Positions 25,301 through 36,358 are shown, counted from the stretch's first letter. The stretch is 64,000 nt of DNA from TC-15 sp034437275 (GCA_034437275.1 DAOTUD010000005.1:1-64000); one strand, 5' to 3'. The notes: generated from the sequence alone by a model not told the origin. Numbers and translations are program-made.

Positions 25301-26354
25301 GCTCGCCGGTGGGAACTTCGCCGCCTGCCTGCCAATCGAGTGCGCCTTGTTCTTCGGCTGAAGCGTCAAGATCGCTCATCCAGTCGGGCGTACCGTCGCC
25401 GAAGATGGCCTCGGTATCGATCCGATCCGGCGGAGTCGAAGGGGTGGGGGGGCTGGCCGCCGGTTCTTCCGCCGGCGGGGCGCTAAAAACATCCCCGGAC
25501 CCCAGATCGCCTAAGTCCTGGACCCAGTCCGGCGTCTCCTGGAGGGCGGCGGCGGCTTCGGTGCTGTAATCCAGGCGCTCGACCAGCGCGACCTGCGCGT
25601 CTTCAGCCGCAGGTTGTGCGACATGCAGCGCCAGATAGGGGTCCAACGCCTCCAGTTGTTCCAGGAAGGGCCTGGCGTCCGCCGGGCGATCATGCTCCAG
25701 CCATAACTGCGCCAGAATCCGGTGCGCGGGCAAACAGTACGGGAGTTCCTTCAGAATCTGGAACGCAATCTCGCCGGCTTCGATGTGATGCTGGCTGTCC
25801 CATAACGTTTCGCTCAACAGGACCTGCAAGTCCATGCGTTCGGGGGTTTGCTCCACCGCTTTACGCAGTTCGATCAACGCCTGATCGTACAGTTGGCCTT
25901 TGATGTACTGGCGGGCCAACGCGCCCCGCGTCAGTTGGATTTTCTGCGGCGCGTTGTCTTCCCCGTCACGCTTGATGTACAACTGGCGCAGCGCATCTTG
26001 CAGGGCGGCATTGCCTGGCATCTGTTCGTAGGCGCGTTCCATGTGCCAGATCGCCTGGCGGATCGCACCTTCTTGTTCACGGATTTCGCTTAGGCCGAGG
26101 TGGGCGATATAGTCCCCCGGCTGGACGCTGAGCACGCGCTGGAACATCGCCGCCGCTTCGCTGTAGTGTTCGGGCAGGGCCTCGTGTTCGGCTTTCTGCA
26201 AAAAGGCTTTGCCCAACAGCCGGTAAGTTTCCAGGTTCTGAGGGTGATGCTGCAGAATATAGCGGCAATGGCTAACAACCTCGGTTGGCGAGTCGTTCTC
26301 CAGCATGGTGTCGAGTTCGTCCAGGTAGGCTCTAAGCGTGATTGTTCCAGCCAT
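22395..26354 (-). CDS. Giant acidic WL-repeat protein with N-terminal TPR domain
   Basis: A 1319-aa protein. Residues 1-235 form a TPR-like solenoid (NLETYRLLGKAFLQKAEHEA, GDYIAHLGLSEIREQEGAIR, QLYDQALIELRKAVEQTPER). The remaining 1080 residues are low-complexity acidic linker punctuated by at least twenty short WL-type motifs of the form xPDWLxxx, such as TPDWVQDL, TPDWMSDL, IPDWFSEV, TPDWLADA, APDWLADV, QPDWLSSA, SPEWLADM and TPEWLRNV, the last just before the C-terminus. No membrane segment, signal peptide or enzyme motif. Regular Trp-Leu motifs in a disordered acidic chain suggest multivalent docking sites (inference). It is the upstream member of a pair with the 876-aa gene. ATG at 26354 has only a weak GAGA upstream. 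Confidence 0.75.
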   Translation of the reverse strand: MAGTITLRAYLDELDTMLENDSPTEVVSHCRYILQHHPQNLETYRLLGKAFLQKAEHEALPEHYSEAAAMFQRVLSVQPGDYIAHLGLSEIREQEGAIRQAIWHMERAYEQMPGNAALQDALRQLYIKRDGEDNAPQKIQLTRGALARQYIKGQLYDQALIELRKAVEQTPERMDLQVLLSETLWDSQHHIEAGEIAFQILKELPYCLPAHRILAQLWLEHDRPADARPFLEQLEALDPYLALHVAQPAAEDAQVALVERLDYSTEAAAALQETPDWVQDLGDLGSGDVFSAPPAEEPAASPPTPSTPPDRIDTEAIFGDGTPDWMSDLDASAEEQGALDWQAGGEVPTGEPEAVTADWLSDEPAPESEEEPPEEGQIPDWFSEVVSTEPEAVEDEAAPVDADWLAAKDESEQAVEQVPAESLDWEQDIADVPAETPDWLADAAELPEEPEAAFDAMEWSEPEDDTPAEAEPAQAPDWLADVSEEAPEELEPPREEPEIAAEGPDWLEGDIDQADIDSLMGEQAGEIPDFPPDFQDEEPAESDELSSGFTDLLHGIDQAEAQSEFEAKLDSVEPEQPDWLSSAEEAEPALPAEPAVEDAEEQPEEDAVSDEDLETLRQASMPPPDMDLDAFFAAAQGEEEPEPVQPEPTTPDEREQAPDWMTEPEYDFFAPPADEDEELELGQTPFATHPLDEEREQPEDAAAAEPAEPAVEPEAAPDELFAEQADMAEPPKALGWLGEQEQAEEAEAALDWLGAAEDAPAADDVSEDAGDALDWVNAPEEAEGGDWLASFAKPSPEAEESFEAAPPPPVEEAAPAPSEDEWLAEMPDFELEAVEEEASPEEIAEGFEALEDDDFFAAAPSEQATAEPPQPVEEETEDEDEQASGTNLLKRMQSAEVEESQSPEWLADMEPVAAEETPQTEDEFIDQPYDPFESGSAEQVPEYATAKETGILQPDEQPAWMTAFTGEEMPPEEEVEEEAFAAAEFDTGWDEFPHEEPEPVADEPPSITDSFEDLDLRDWEDEEELLEPQDMEPVGAEDEDEAEDEEGMPEWLVAITSSESDKLEEDFLSDLEAYSPSAEETGVLQPGTSPDWLTEVGEPPAAAEEMDMFPEATTEDDEFLAEFDLTGLEDDMPEADDLFADLQAAADEQPPEPEDVDLEQDILAPEEAAIDAADDLLAELEQAAAAPPDDFFAAPEEQPAKEVEDIELFDEFEAEREEIERLADSTMEMEAAVAQADDLAHTSETTSAPMEESDVIDWAEDDLDEIDADDFSFDDVAPAWLRQPTENEESGASASAGTDETSDTPEWLRNVFEDDEPSD

Positions 26355-26401
26355 TGTTATCTCGTCTCTCAGTACTCAAAAATCTGTTCTGACCCAACCT
26401 C

Positions 26402-26430
26402 ATTATGCTATGCTTGAAATAAAAGCGCAA
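26402..26430 (-). promoter_or_regulatory. Promoter candidate for the WL-repeat gene pair
   Basis: Minus-strand TTGCGC (26425-26430) and CATAAT (26402-26407) are 17 bases apart, about 47 bases upstream of the 1319-aa gene. Confidence 0.5.
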
Positions 26431-26447
26431 GGTATTTGAAATTAGTA

Positions 26448-27473
26448 TTAAGATAATTTATGAAGCTGTTCCAGGCGTTCCACAATCGCCATAATTGACG
26501 GCTCGTTAGCTCGCCCGGGGCCAAGTGGATCGACCGCCTCATCCTCGCCCAACAGCGCGCGTACGGCATTGGCCCAGCCGATGCGCAGCACTTGCAGGTT
26601 GTAGCCGCCTTCCAGCACGATCACCGCCCGCCCCCCGCACACGTCTTCAGCGGTTGCCAGCAGGTCGCGCGCCAGCCGGTCGTAGCCGTGCAGCGATAAC
26701 TGCATCTGGGCCAGCGGATCGTCCCAGTGGGCGTCGAAGCCGACCGAGATCAGCACCAGGTCCGGCGCAAAGCGGCGCACTGCCAGCAGCACGATCGTGG
26801 TGAAGGCTTCGCGATACCCTGCATCGCCCACGCCGGGCGGCAGCGGAATGTTGATCGTCGCGCCCGCGCCCGGCCCGCTGCCGGTGTCAGTGATGGCCCC
26901 GGTGCCCGGATAGAGCGGCGATTGGTGGGTCGAGATGTACAGCACGGACGGATCCGCGTAGAAGATATCCTGGGTGCCGTTGCCATGATGCACGTCGTAA
27001 TCGACAATGGCGACGCGCTCAATCTCGTACACGTGCTGGGCGTAACGGGCCGCAATGGCGACATTGTTCAGCAGGCAAAATCCCATCGCCATCCCTGGCG
27101 TGGCGTGGTGTCCGGGGGGGCGAATTGCAGCCAGACCGTTGTCAGCCGCCCCCTGCATGACGGCATCGACCACGCGCAGCACGCCGCCCGCGGCCAGTTG
27201 GGCAATGTCGTAAGACTGCGGCGCGGCGTAGGTGTCCGGCCCAAACATCACGGTGCGCCCGGCAGCCTGCGCCAGGCGATCCAGGTGGGCCTGGTCATGC
27301 ACCGCCAGCAAATTGTCGCGCGTCGCCGGTGCGGTTTCCAGTAGGGTGAGCTTGTCGAGCAGTCCGTCATTTTTGAGCTGCGCCTGGATGGCGACCAGTC
27401 GCTCTGCGTTTTCCGGGTGGCTCGGCATGGTGTGCTGTGCAAAGCGCGGATCGGTAAGATATGCAGTCCTCAT
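26448..27473 (-). CDS. Histone deacetylase-family hydrolase (HDAH/AcuC-like)
   Basis: A 341-aa zinc amidohydrolase of the arginase/deacetylase fold. The charge-relay histidines are His122-His123 in RPPGHHATPG, zinc ligands are Asp160 and His162 in DYDVHHGNG and Asp247 in VGFDAHWDDP, and the transition-state Tyr is in LEGGYNLQ. All catalytic residues are present. Bacterial members deacetylate acyl-lysine proteins, acetylpolyamines or other small amides, and the substrate cannot be assigned. GAGGA lies upstream of the ATG. It lies just downstream of hppA on the same strand after a hairpin, and upstream of the WL-repeat pair. Confidence 0.92.
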   Translation of the reverse strand: MRTAYLTDPRFAQHTMPSHPENAERLVAIQAQLKNDGLLDKLTLLETAPATRDNLLAVHDQAHLDRLAQAAGRTVMFGPDTYAAPQSYDIAQLAAGGVLRVVDAVMQGAADNGLAAIRPPGHHATPGMAMGFCLLNNVAIAARYAQHVYEIERVAIVDYDVHHGNGTQDIFYADPSVLYISTHQSPLYPGTGAITDTGSGPGAGATINIPLPPGVGDAGYREAFTTIVLLAVRRFAPDLVLISVGFDAHWDDPLAQMQLSLHGYDRLARDLLATAEDVCGGRAVIVLEGGYNLQVLRIGWANAVRALLGEDEAVDPLGPGRANEPSIMAIVERLEQLHKLS

Positions 27474-27504
27474 GATATTGTCCTCAAACCATCACCTGTA
27501 AGAC

Positions 27505-27543
27505 ACAAGGCGACCTCCCCAACATACTGGCAGGTCGCCTTGT
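27505..27543 (-). terminator. 12-bp hairpin downstream of hppA
   Basis: ACAAGGCGACCT (27505-27516) and AGGTCGCCTTGT (27532-27543) are perfectly complementary. On the minus strand this follows the hppA stop by 25 bases, but the T-rich tract after it is weak, so termination may be partial or need Rho. Confidence 0.55.
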
Positions 27544-27568
27544 AAGCCTTATGTGCGAAGCGGCGGCA

Positions 27569-30007
27569 TCATTCGCCAGATATCATCTCGGCGGAGATGC
27601 GATCCGTCTCGGCGTCTTCAACCATCTCGACCCGGCGGTCGCTGCGGCGCACCGCCATCAGGATGATGACGACCGATGCGACCGCACCGATGATGACCCC
27701 GGGGCTGTAGCCGCCGTATTCTACCACAATCGGGGCTATAATCAGGGCGACCAGGTTCATGACCTTGATCATGGGGTTCAGGGCTGGGCCAGCCGTGTCC
27801 TTCAGCGGATCACCGACTGTGTCGCCGGTCACGCTGGCCTTGTGGTTTTCGCTGCCCTTGCCGCCATAGTTGCCGTCTTCGACGTACTTCTTGGCGTTAT
27901 CCCAGGCACCGCCTGCGTTCGACATGAAGACCGCCAGCAATTGCCCGGTCAGGATGACCCCGGCCAGGAAACCGCCCAGCGCTTCTTCCTTGAGCACCAA
28001 CCCCACCGCGATCGGGGCCAGGACTGCGATCAGCCCCAGCGGGACCAATTCGATCTGGGCCGATTGCGTGGAAATGGTGACGGCTTTGGCATAATCGGGC
28101 GTCTTCTTGCGCTCGATGATGTCTTTGTCGCGCAGTTGGCGACGAACCTCAGCCATGATCATGCCGGCGGCACGGTTCACGGCTTTGATCAGCAGCCCGC
28201 TGAACAACAGCGGCAGCGATCCACCGATGAGCAGACCGACGAACACGACCGGATCGGCCAGGTTGATGATCTCCTCGAAGTCCGGCTCTACGCGCTGGAT
28301 ATCGGCGAAGAAACTCCCGAACAGCGACACCGCTGCAATCACCGCCGAGCCAATTGCGACGCCTTTGGTGATGGCCTTGGTGGTGTTGCCCGCCGCGTCC
28401 AGGTCGGCCATGATCTGACGCGCTTCGTCGGACATGCCGGAAAGCTCGCCAATCCCCGCCGCGTTATCCGCAATGGGGCCGAAGGTGTCCATACTGACGT
28501 TGTTGCCGGTGTGCGAGAGCATCCCGACACCGATCAGCGTGACGCCAAACAGGATGTAGCTGTAGCGATGCACATCCGGCACTTCCTGCATGCTCACGAA
28601 GAACAGCGCCGCGACCATGATCCACAGCGCGGAGAAGAAGCCTTCGACCAGGTGATTGCGCATCTGCCCGCGCACGATCTGGATCACCGACAGGACGATG
28701 CCCACGATGACGACCGGCAGCTTGAGATCGTCCGGGAAGTTGTAGCTGTACACCAGGATGGACGCCGCCAGGCTGGCGACGATCACGAACAAGGCCCATA
28801 CACTGGAGAGATAGCCCAGCGACAGCCCTTCCAGGATGACCGAAGCGTGCCCAAAGCGTGTCGAGGCGGCAATCGTCTGCACGCGCGAGCTTTTCGCGCT
28901 GGTCGCATACGACGTCAGCGGGTTGAAGCTCACCGCCAGCCCTACCCCGACGGCCACCAGGGTCGCCAGTGACAACTGCCCGGCATAGAGCCACGCCAGC
29001 AGGAACGTCGAGATGATGGTGATACCGCTGGAAACCTCGTAACTCTTGTACATGGCTTCCTCGGCGTCATCCACCCGCCACATGGACACAGCATAGGTCC
29101 CCACAATCGAGCTGATCACACCGACCCCACGGACCAACAGCGGCAGCACAATCCAGTACAGTTCGCCGTTGATCGCCGTCAAGGCCAGCCCCAGGATCAG
29201 GCTGGAGACGATCGTCACTTCGTAGGACTCGAAAATATCAGCCGCCATACCAGCGCAGTCACCGACATTGTCACCTACCAGGTCGGCGATGACCGCCGCA
29301 TTACGCGGATCGTCTTCGTCCATGCCAGCTTCGACTTTGCCGACCAGGTCAGCACCGACGTCTGCCGCTTTGGTGTAGATGCCGCCGCCGACGCGCATAA
29401 ACAGCGCCAGCAAGGTGCCACCGAAGCCGAAGCCCAGCAGCACATCGGGCGATGCTTTGCCGAAGATGATAAAGATCAGGGTGCCGCCGAGCAGGCCGAG
29501 GCCATCGGTCAGCATCCCGGTGATGGTGCCCGACCGATAGGCGATCTTCATCGCCTGCTGATAGCCGCCCCTCTCCGCTGCCGCTGCGACACGCACGTTC
29601 CCCTGCACCGCCATGTTCATGCCGAAGAACCCGACCATCGCCGAGAACGACGACCCCATGACGAATGCCAGTGCACGCGCAACAGCAATGACTATCTTGG
29701 CTCTGTCTTTATCGCCATCGAAGTATTCGTTCGCCTCCGGGGTCGGATTGACGACGAATACACTCAAAAACATGGCGATGGTCAGCAAGATGATCATAAT
29801 CGCTACGGTGCGAAGCTGGGCACGAAGATATGCATTCGCGCCATCGCGGATGAAGCCCCAGATCTCTTGCATCTTCTCTGTGCCTTTATCTGCGGACATA
29901 ATGTAATTCCGCAGCCATAAAGCATAGGCCAAGGCTATGCCTGCCGTGGCCAGCACAATGAAGATCATGACTTCTTCAAAAGCCTTCACATTTTCCATTT
30001 CGAACAT
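27569..30007 (-). CDS. hppA: Membrane-bound proton-pumping pyrophosphatase, K+-independent type
   Basis: Couples PPi hydrolysis to ion pumping across the membrane. The 812-aa protein has about sixteen hydrophobic spans. The substrate-binding signatures are DVGADLVGKVEAGMDEDDPR at about 217-234 and DLVGDNVGDCAGMAADIFES just after, with a second Asp-rich loop in MDTFGPIADNAAG. The K+-dependence position reads GNTTKAITKG (Lys544), the K+-independent class, which are H+ pumps by family precedent. The protein is somewhat longer than the usual 670-770 aa. AGGAGGGG lies ten bases before the ATG at 30007. An internal ATG (29998) is an alternative. Confidence 0.95.
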   Translation of the reverse strand: MFEMENVKAFEEVMIFIVLATAGIALAYALWLRNYIMSADKGTEKMQEIWGFIRDGANAYLRAQLRTVAIMIILLTIAMFLSVFVVNPTPEANEYFDGDKDRAKIVIAVARALAFVMGSSFSAMVGFFGMNMAVQGNVRVAAAAERGGYQQAMKIAYRSGTITGMLTDGLGLLGGTLIFIIFGKASPDVLLGFGFGGTLLALFMRVGGGIYTKAADVGADLVGKVEAGMDEDDPRNAAVIADLVGDNVGDCAGMAADIFESYEVTIVSSLILGLALTAINGELYWIVLPLLVRGVGVISSIVGTYAVSMWRVDDAEEAMYKSYEVSSGITIISTFLLAWLYAGQLSLATLVAVGVGLAVSFNPLTSYATSAKSSRVQTIAASTRFGHASVILEGLSLGYLSSVWALFVIVASLAASILVYSYNFPDDLKLPVVIVGIVLSVIQIVRGQMRNHLVEGFFSALWIMVAALFFVSMQEVPDVHRYSYILFGVTLIGVGMLSHTGNNVSMDTFGPIADNAAGIGELSGMSDEARQIMADLDAAGNTTKAITKGVAIGSAVIAAVSLFGSFFADIQRVEPDFEEIINLADPVVFVGLLIGGSLPLLFSGLLIKAVNRAAGMIMAEVRRQLRDKDIIERKKTPDYAKAVTISTQSAQIELVPLGLIAVLAPIAVGLVLKEEALGGFLAGVILTGQLLAVFMSNAGGAWDNAKKYVEDGNYGGKGSENHKASVTGDTVGDPLKDTAGPALNPMIKVMNLVALIIAPIVVEYGGYSPGVIIGAVASVVIILMAVRRSDRRVEMVEDAETDRISAEMISGE

Positions 30008-30026
30008 ATACGAATTACCCCTCCTA

Positions 30027-30045
30027 GTTGGGGTATCCCCCCAAC
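30027..30045 (-). other. Hairpin in the hppA leader beside the ribosome site
   Basis: GTTGGGG (30027-30033) and CCCCAAC (30039-30045) form a 7-bp stem with a five-base loop immediately before the AGGAGGGG of hppA. It could influence ribosome access or transcript stability; no known riboswitch consensus is seen. Confidence 0.4.
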
Positions 30046-30079
30046 ATCAACGCAAGGTGGCCAGTAAACAACAGGGGGC

Positions 30080-30109
30080 ATTTTACCGCGAAGCTATACG
30101 AAGGGTCAA
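30080..30109 (-). promoter_or_regulatory. Promoter of hppA
   Basis: Minus-strand TTGACC (30104-30109) and TAAAAT (30080-30085) with an 18-base spacer. Transcription would start about 65 bases before the hppA ATG. Confidence 0.6.
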
Positions 30110-30123
30110 AACTTTTTTCAGGA

Positions 30124-31122
30124 TCACGAAAATAACTTGGTGATCTCGTCAGATGAGGGGCGCGGCAGTGCATTGTGCTGCCGATCAACGACCGCTGTGG
30201 TCCCGTCGCGCACGTGTCCGAGTCGAAACAGTGGAATCCCGGCGTGCTGGCAAGCCTGCGCAAGGGCGGCGACATGATCGGGGTGTGCCGTCAACAGCAG
30301 CGCGCCGGACGCGATCGCGCCTGCCGGGTTCAGATCGAAGACCCGGCACAGGGCGTCGGCTTCCGGCAGCCAGGGCGCATGGTCGCCGGATAGGTCCACT
30401 TCCAGGCGGCGTTGGCTGGCGTCGGCCAGTTCCCACAGCCCGGTCAGGACGCCGCCCTCGGTCGGGTCGTGCATACTTGTCACGCCGCCGGCCTCCAGCA
30501 CGACCTGGGCATCCCGCACCACGCTGATTCCCGGATCGTGCAGGAAGTGCGCGCAGCGGTCCAGCATGTCGGCAGCGAACTGAGCGCGCAGGTCGTCCCG
30601 CTTCTCGCGGGCGATAATCGCGGTCGCTTCGATGGGCGCGCCTTTGGTCAGCAGCACCACGTCGCCGGGGCTGGCGCCGCCCGTGCGAACCAGCCGGTCT
30701 TTGGGGACTTCGCCCAGCATCATGCCCATCACGATGGGGCGGTCCAGCGTGTGAGTGATCTCGGTGTGGCCGCCGATCACCGCGATGTCCAGCGCGCGGC
30801 AGGCCTGCTCGATCTGCGCGAAGATATCGCGCGCCATCGCGGGGGTGGCGCGGTTCGCCGGCAGCAGGATCGACGCCATGAACCACAGCGGGGTGGCTCC
30901 GGTGACGGCGATGTCGTTGGCGTTGATCTGCACCGCATACCAGCCGATCTGGTCGGTGGCGAAGGTAATCGGGTCGGTTTTGGCGACGAGATAGCGCGCG
31001 CCCATATCGAGCACGGCGGCATCTTCACCGACCTGTGGCCCCAGGACAACGCGCGGCCCGGTCGGCAGGGTGGCGAGAAGGTCGGCTAGAAGATCAGGGG
31101 GTAATTTACCGGTTGGCAGCAT
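30124..31122 (-). CDS. AIR synthase-related protein (HypE/ThiL superfamily)
   Basis: A 332-aa ATP-binding protein of the PurM/SelD/HypE/ThiL superfamily. Seen: GPQVGEDAAVLDMGARYLVA (the acidic N-terminal ATP/metal block), NANDIAVTGATPLWFMASIL, IGGHTEI, SPGDVVLLTKGAPIEATAI and HDPTEGGVLTGLWELAD. The sequence is closest in feel to HypE-like AIR-synthase relatives found without a hydrogenase cluster. No hyp, thi or pur neighbours help decide the reaction, so the substrate is unknown. The ATG at 31122 gives a good N-terminus with GGGAG about ten bases upstream. It is preceded by a structured leader that ends in a terminator, implying control by attenuation. Confidence 0.8.
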   Translation of the reverse strand: MLPTGKLPPDLLADLLATLPTGPRVVLGPQVGEDAAVLDMGARYLVAKTDPITFATDQIGWYAVQINANDIAVTGATPLWFMASILLPANRATPAMARDIFAQIEQACRALDIAVIGGHTEITHTLDRPIVMGMMLGEVPKDRLVRTGGASPGDVVLLTKGAPIEATAIIAREKRDDLRAQFAADMLDRCAHFLHDPGISVVRDAQVVLEAGGVTSMHDPTEGGVLTGLWELADASQRRLEVDLSGDHAPWLPEADALCRVFDLNPAGAIASGALLLTAHPDHVAALAQACQHAGIPLFRLGHVRDGTTAVVDRQHNALPRPSSDEITKLFS

Positions 31123-31316
31123 GTGGCTATCGCTCCCGAAAAAGACAGGTCCCCGAAACACATTCGGGGACCCCGGTGTTGGGCGCTGCGACACCTACTT
31201 CATACGAAGGAGGGGTGTCACAGCGCCACTTGTGATACTACAATCGTGCATTGACACCACCTCCTTCATTTTGAGATGGCAAATTTAGAAGGTGTGTTGG
31301 TGTATGTGACCAACGT
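31123..31316 (-). ncRNA. Structured leader RNA, candidate attenuator or riboswitch
   Basis: Between a consensus promoter and the AIR-synthase-like start codon lies about 190 bases with strong RNA structure on the minus strand. A small hairpin is GTTGGT/ACCAAC (31296-31314). Stem A pairs 31267-31252 with 31220-31206 (15 bp, one bulge). Stem B pairs 31227-31214 with 31195-31182 (14 bp with one U-G). A and B both need the segment 31220-31214, so they exclude each other. A perfect 10-bp terminator follows. No known riboswitch or T-box consensus was recognised. Regulation by RNA is an inference from structure only. Confidence 0.6.
31139..31172 (-). terminator. Intrinsic terminator upstream of the AIR-synthase-like gene
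   Basis: Minus-strand GGTCCCCGAA and TTCGGGGACC (31163-31172 with 31148-31157) form a perfect 10-bp stem with a five-base loop, then TGTC and TTTTT. It ends directly before the GGGAG ribosome site of the downstream gene, so it must be bypassed for expression. Confidence 0.8.
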
Positions 31317-31322
31317 AGTCAG

Positions 31323-31351
31323 ATTATGGCATAGTCAGGATATCTTGTCAA
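31323..31351 (-). promoter_or_regulatory. Consensus promoter for the leader RNA and AIR-synthase-like gene
   Basis: Minus-strand TTGACA (31346-31351, exact consensus) and CATAAT (31323-31328) separated by 17 bases. Transcription would start near 31316. Confidence 0.8.
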
Positions 31352-31424
31352 TCGTGGTTGCAGGATCATACCCCGATTGCTAAACTCACTTTTCCGCTAG
31401 ACGCATGAGAAGGAAAAAAACGAC

Positions 31425-32168
31425 ATGGTACGACGGCTGGGCTTGCTTTTTCTACTGGGCATGGTGATATTCCCGGCCTCAACTGCTGCTCAAGACTCGG
31501 ACGACACCGTCGTTAACATTACCGCCCCGGTCGAAACACAAGAGCTGTTTGGTGAGGTCACGATCATGGGCAGCGCCGCCAGCCCTGGCAATTTCGCCAG
31601 CTATGCGCTGGAATACGACAATATTCAAGACACGGTGCTGGACTGGAACGCGGTCCAACCGCGCGTGCAGCAGCAGGTGCGGGACGGGGTATTGGGTCGC
31701 TGGGATACCAACCAGGTGCCCGATGGCGAATACCAACTGCGGCTGCGCGTCTTCTTGACCAACGGGGAGGACCGGGAATTTATCGTCTCTAACCTGCGCG
31801 TGCGGAACAGCGCGCCGCCGCCGACCCCAACCAGCCCGGCGTTGGACAGCGCCCCGGCACTGACGCCAACGCCCGGCCCCTCACCGACCTCGCTGATCGA
31901 ACAGCCGCCGAGCAGCAATCCCATTGCCGGGGCCGACGTCTCGCCGGAACCGCCGGCAGCCAACGAAAATACCGGCCAACCCGGCACGGAAGACGATACA
32001 TCGATCAACACCGGGCGGATCCGGCAGGCGTTTTGCACCGGGGTGTATCTCACCTTTGGGCTGTTTGGGATCATGCTGGTGTACGCGCTGTTTCGGGGGC
32101 GTTTGCGCGGCTATGTGCAGCGCGTGCTGTGGGAAGCCGAGGATGACCTGGATCAGCATTATGAGTGA
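31425..32168 (+). CDS. Membrane-anchored extracytoplasmic Ig-like protein
   Basis: A 247-aa protein with a cleavable-type signal peptide (MVRRLGLLFLLGMVIFPAST-AAQ), a beta-rich domain at about 30-130 ending in the FlgD/Ig-like pattern VPDGEYQLRLRVF, a Pro/Thr/Ser-rich stalk (130-200) and a C-terminal membrane helix (VYLTFGLFGIMLVYALF) with a short cytosolic tail. Role unknown; it looks like a type I surface protein. AAGGA precedes the ATG. Its last eight bases overlap pth, so it is cotranscribed with pth and mfd. Confidence 0.72.
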   Translation: MVRRLGLLFLLGMVIFPASTAAQDSDDTVVNITAPVETQELFGEVTIMGSAASPGNFASYALEYDNIQDTVLDWNAVQPRVQQQVRDGVLGRWDTNQVPDGEYQLRLRVFLTNGEDREFIVSNLRVRNSAPPPTPTSPALDSAPALTPTPGPSPTSLIEQPPSSNPIAGADVSPEPPAANENTGQPGTEDDTSINTGRIRQAFCTGVYLTFGLFGIMLVYALFRGRLRGYVQRVLWEAEDDLDQHYE

Positions 32169-32784
32169 GCGCTATTTGATCGCCGGCCTGGGCAACCCGG
32201 GGCGTAAATATGAACACACGCGGCACAATGTGGGCTTCCGCTGCGTGGATGCGCTGGCCACAGCACACGGCCTGTCGTTCGAGCGCAAGAAGCGGTCGAA
32301 GGCCAAAGTCGCCGGCGGCTCCATCGCCGGGCAGCGGGTGCTGCTCGCCAAACCACAGGATTACATGAACCGCAGCGGCGGTTCGGTGCAGGGGCTGGCG
32401 GCGTTCTTCAAGATTCCGCCGGAGCGCATCCTCGTGATCTTTGACGATCTCGACCTACCGCCGGGCACGCTCCGCATTCGTCCGAAGGGTGGTTCGGGCG
32501 GCCACCGGGGGATGCGCGATATCATTCAGAAATTGGGGACGCAGGATTTTCCGCGCATCCGGTTTGGCATTGGCCGTCCCCCGGGCCACCTCGACCCGGT
32601 GGACTATGTGCTGCAGCCCTTCGGCGCGGACGAAAAACCGCACGTCGCCAGGTCCATCGAGCAGGCGGTGCAGGCGGTCGAAACCTGGCTGGCTGACGGC
32701 ATCGACATCGCCATGAATCGCTACAATGGCCCGGTCGAGAGTCCACCACCCGATCCCGACACGACTTCCCCGGAACAAGAGTAA
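32161..32784 (+). CDS. pth: Peptidyl-tRNA hydrolase
   Basis: Frees tRNA from dropped-off peptidyl-tRNA. The 207-aa protein begins MSERYLIAGLGNPGRKYEHT with Asn12 and the catalytic His22 (TRHNVGF). Other family blocks are KPQDYMNRSGG, VIFDDLDLPPG and KGGSGGHRGMRDII. The C-terminus has a short Pro-rich extension. The ATG at 32161 overlaps the preceding gene by eight bases. mfd follows after twelve bases; pth-mfd adjacency is common in bacteria. Confidence 0.96.
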   Translation: MSERYLIAGLGNPGRKYEHTRHNVGFRCVDALATAHGLSFERKKRSKAKVAGGSIAGQRVLLAKPQDYMNRSGGSVQGLAAFFKIPPERILVIFDDLDLPPGTLRIRPKGGSGGHRGMRDIIQKLGTQDFPRIRFGIGRPPGHLDPVDYVLQPFGADEKPHVARSIEQAVQAVETWLADGIDIAMNRYNGPVESPPPDPDTTSPEQE

Positions 32785-32796
32785 AAAGAAAACACG

Positions 32797-36298
<3,502 letters not shown>

Positions 36299-36300
<2 letters not shown>

Positions 36301-36318
36301 AAACCCACACCATGTGGG
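36299..36318 (-). terminator. Intrinsic terminator of degV
   Basis: Minus-strand CCCACA-TGG-TGTGGG followed by TTTTT; the T run overlaps the mfd stop codon. The stem uses one copy of the TGTGGGAT repeat. It is short (6 bp), so efficiency is uncertain. Confidence 0.5.
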
Positions 36319-36358
36319 ATAGTGTGGGATTATTGTGGGATAGTGGGTTATGTGGGAT
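36313..36358 (+). repeat. Cluster of four TGTGGGAT direct repeats
   Basis: Exact copies start at 36313, 36323, 36334 and 36351 (spacing 10, 11, 17 bases), with a related GTGGGTTA between the third and fourth. GTGGGTTA (36343-36350) and TAACCCAC (36358-36365) also form an 8-bp stem. The motif recurs inverted, as ATTATCCCACA, upstream of folC. Confidence 0.75.

Noticed and set aside
27551..28972. A 473-codon open frame on the plus strand
   Set aside because: Antisense shadow of hppA, His/Asp/Gln-rich and without any recognisable domain.
30124..31122. thiL (thiamine-monophosphate kinase) assignment
   Set aside because: The superfamily fits but ThiL-specific blocks and thiamine genes are missing, so only a superfamily-level name is given.
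31123..31316. T-box leader
   Set aside because: The terminator resembles those of T-boxes, but the required TGGNACCGCG antiterminator sequence is absent and the downstream gene is not an aminoacyl-tRNA synthetase or amino-acid gene.
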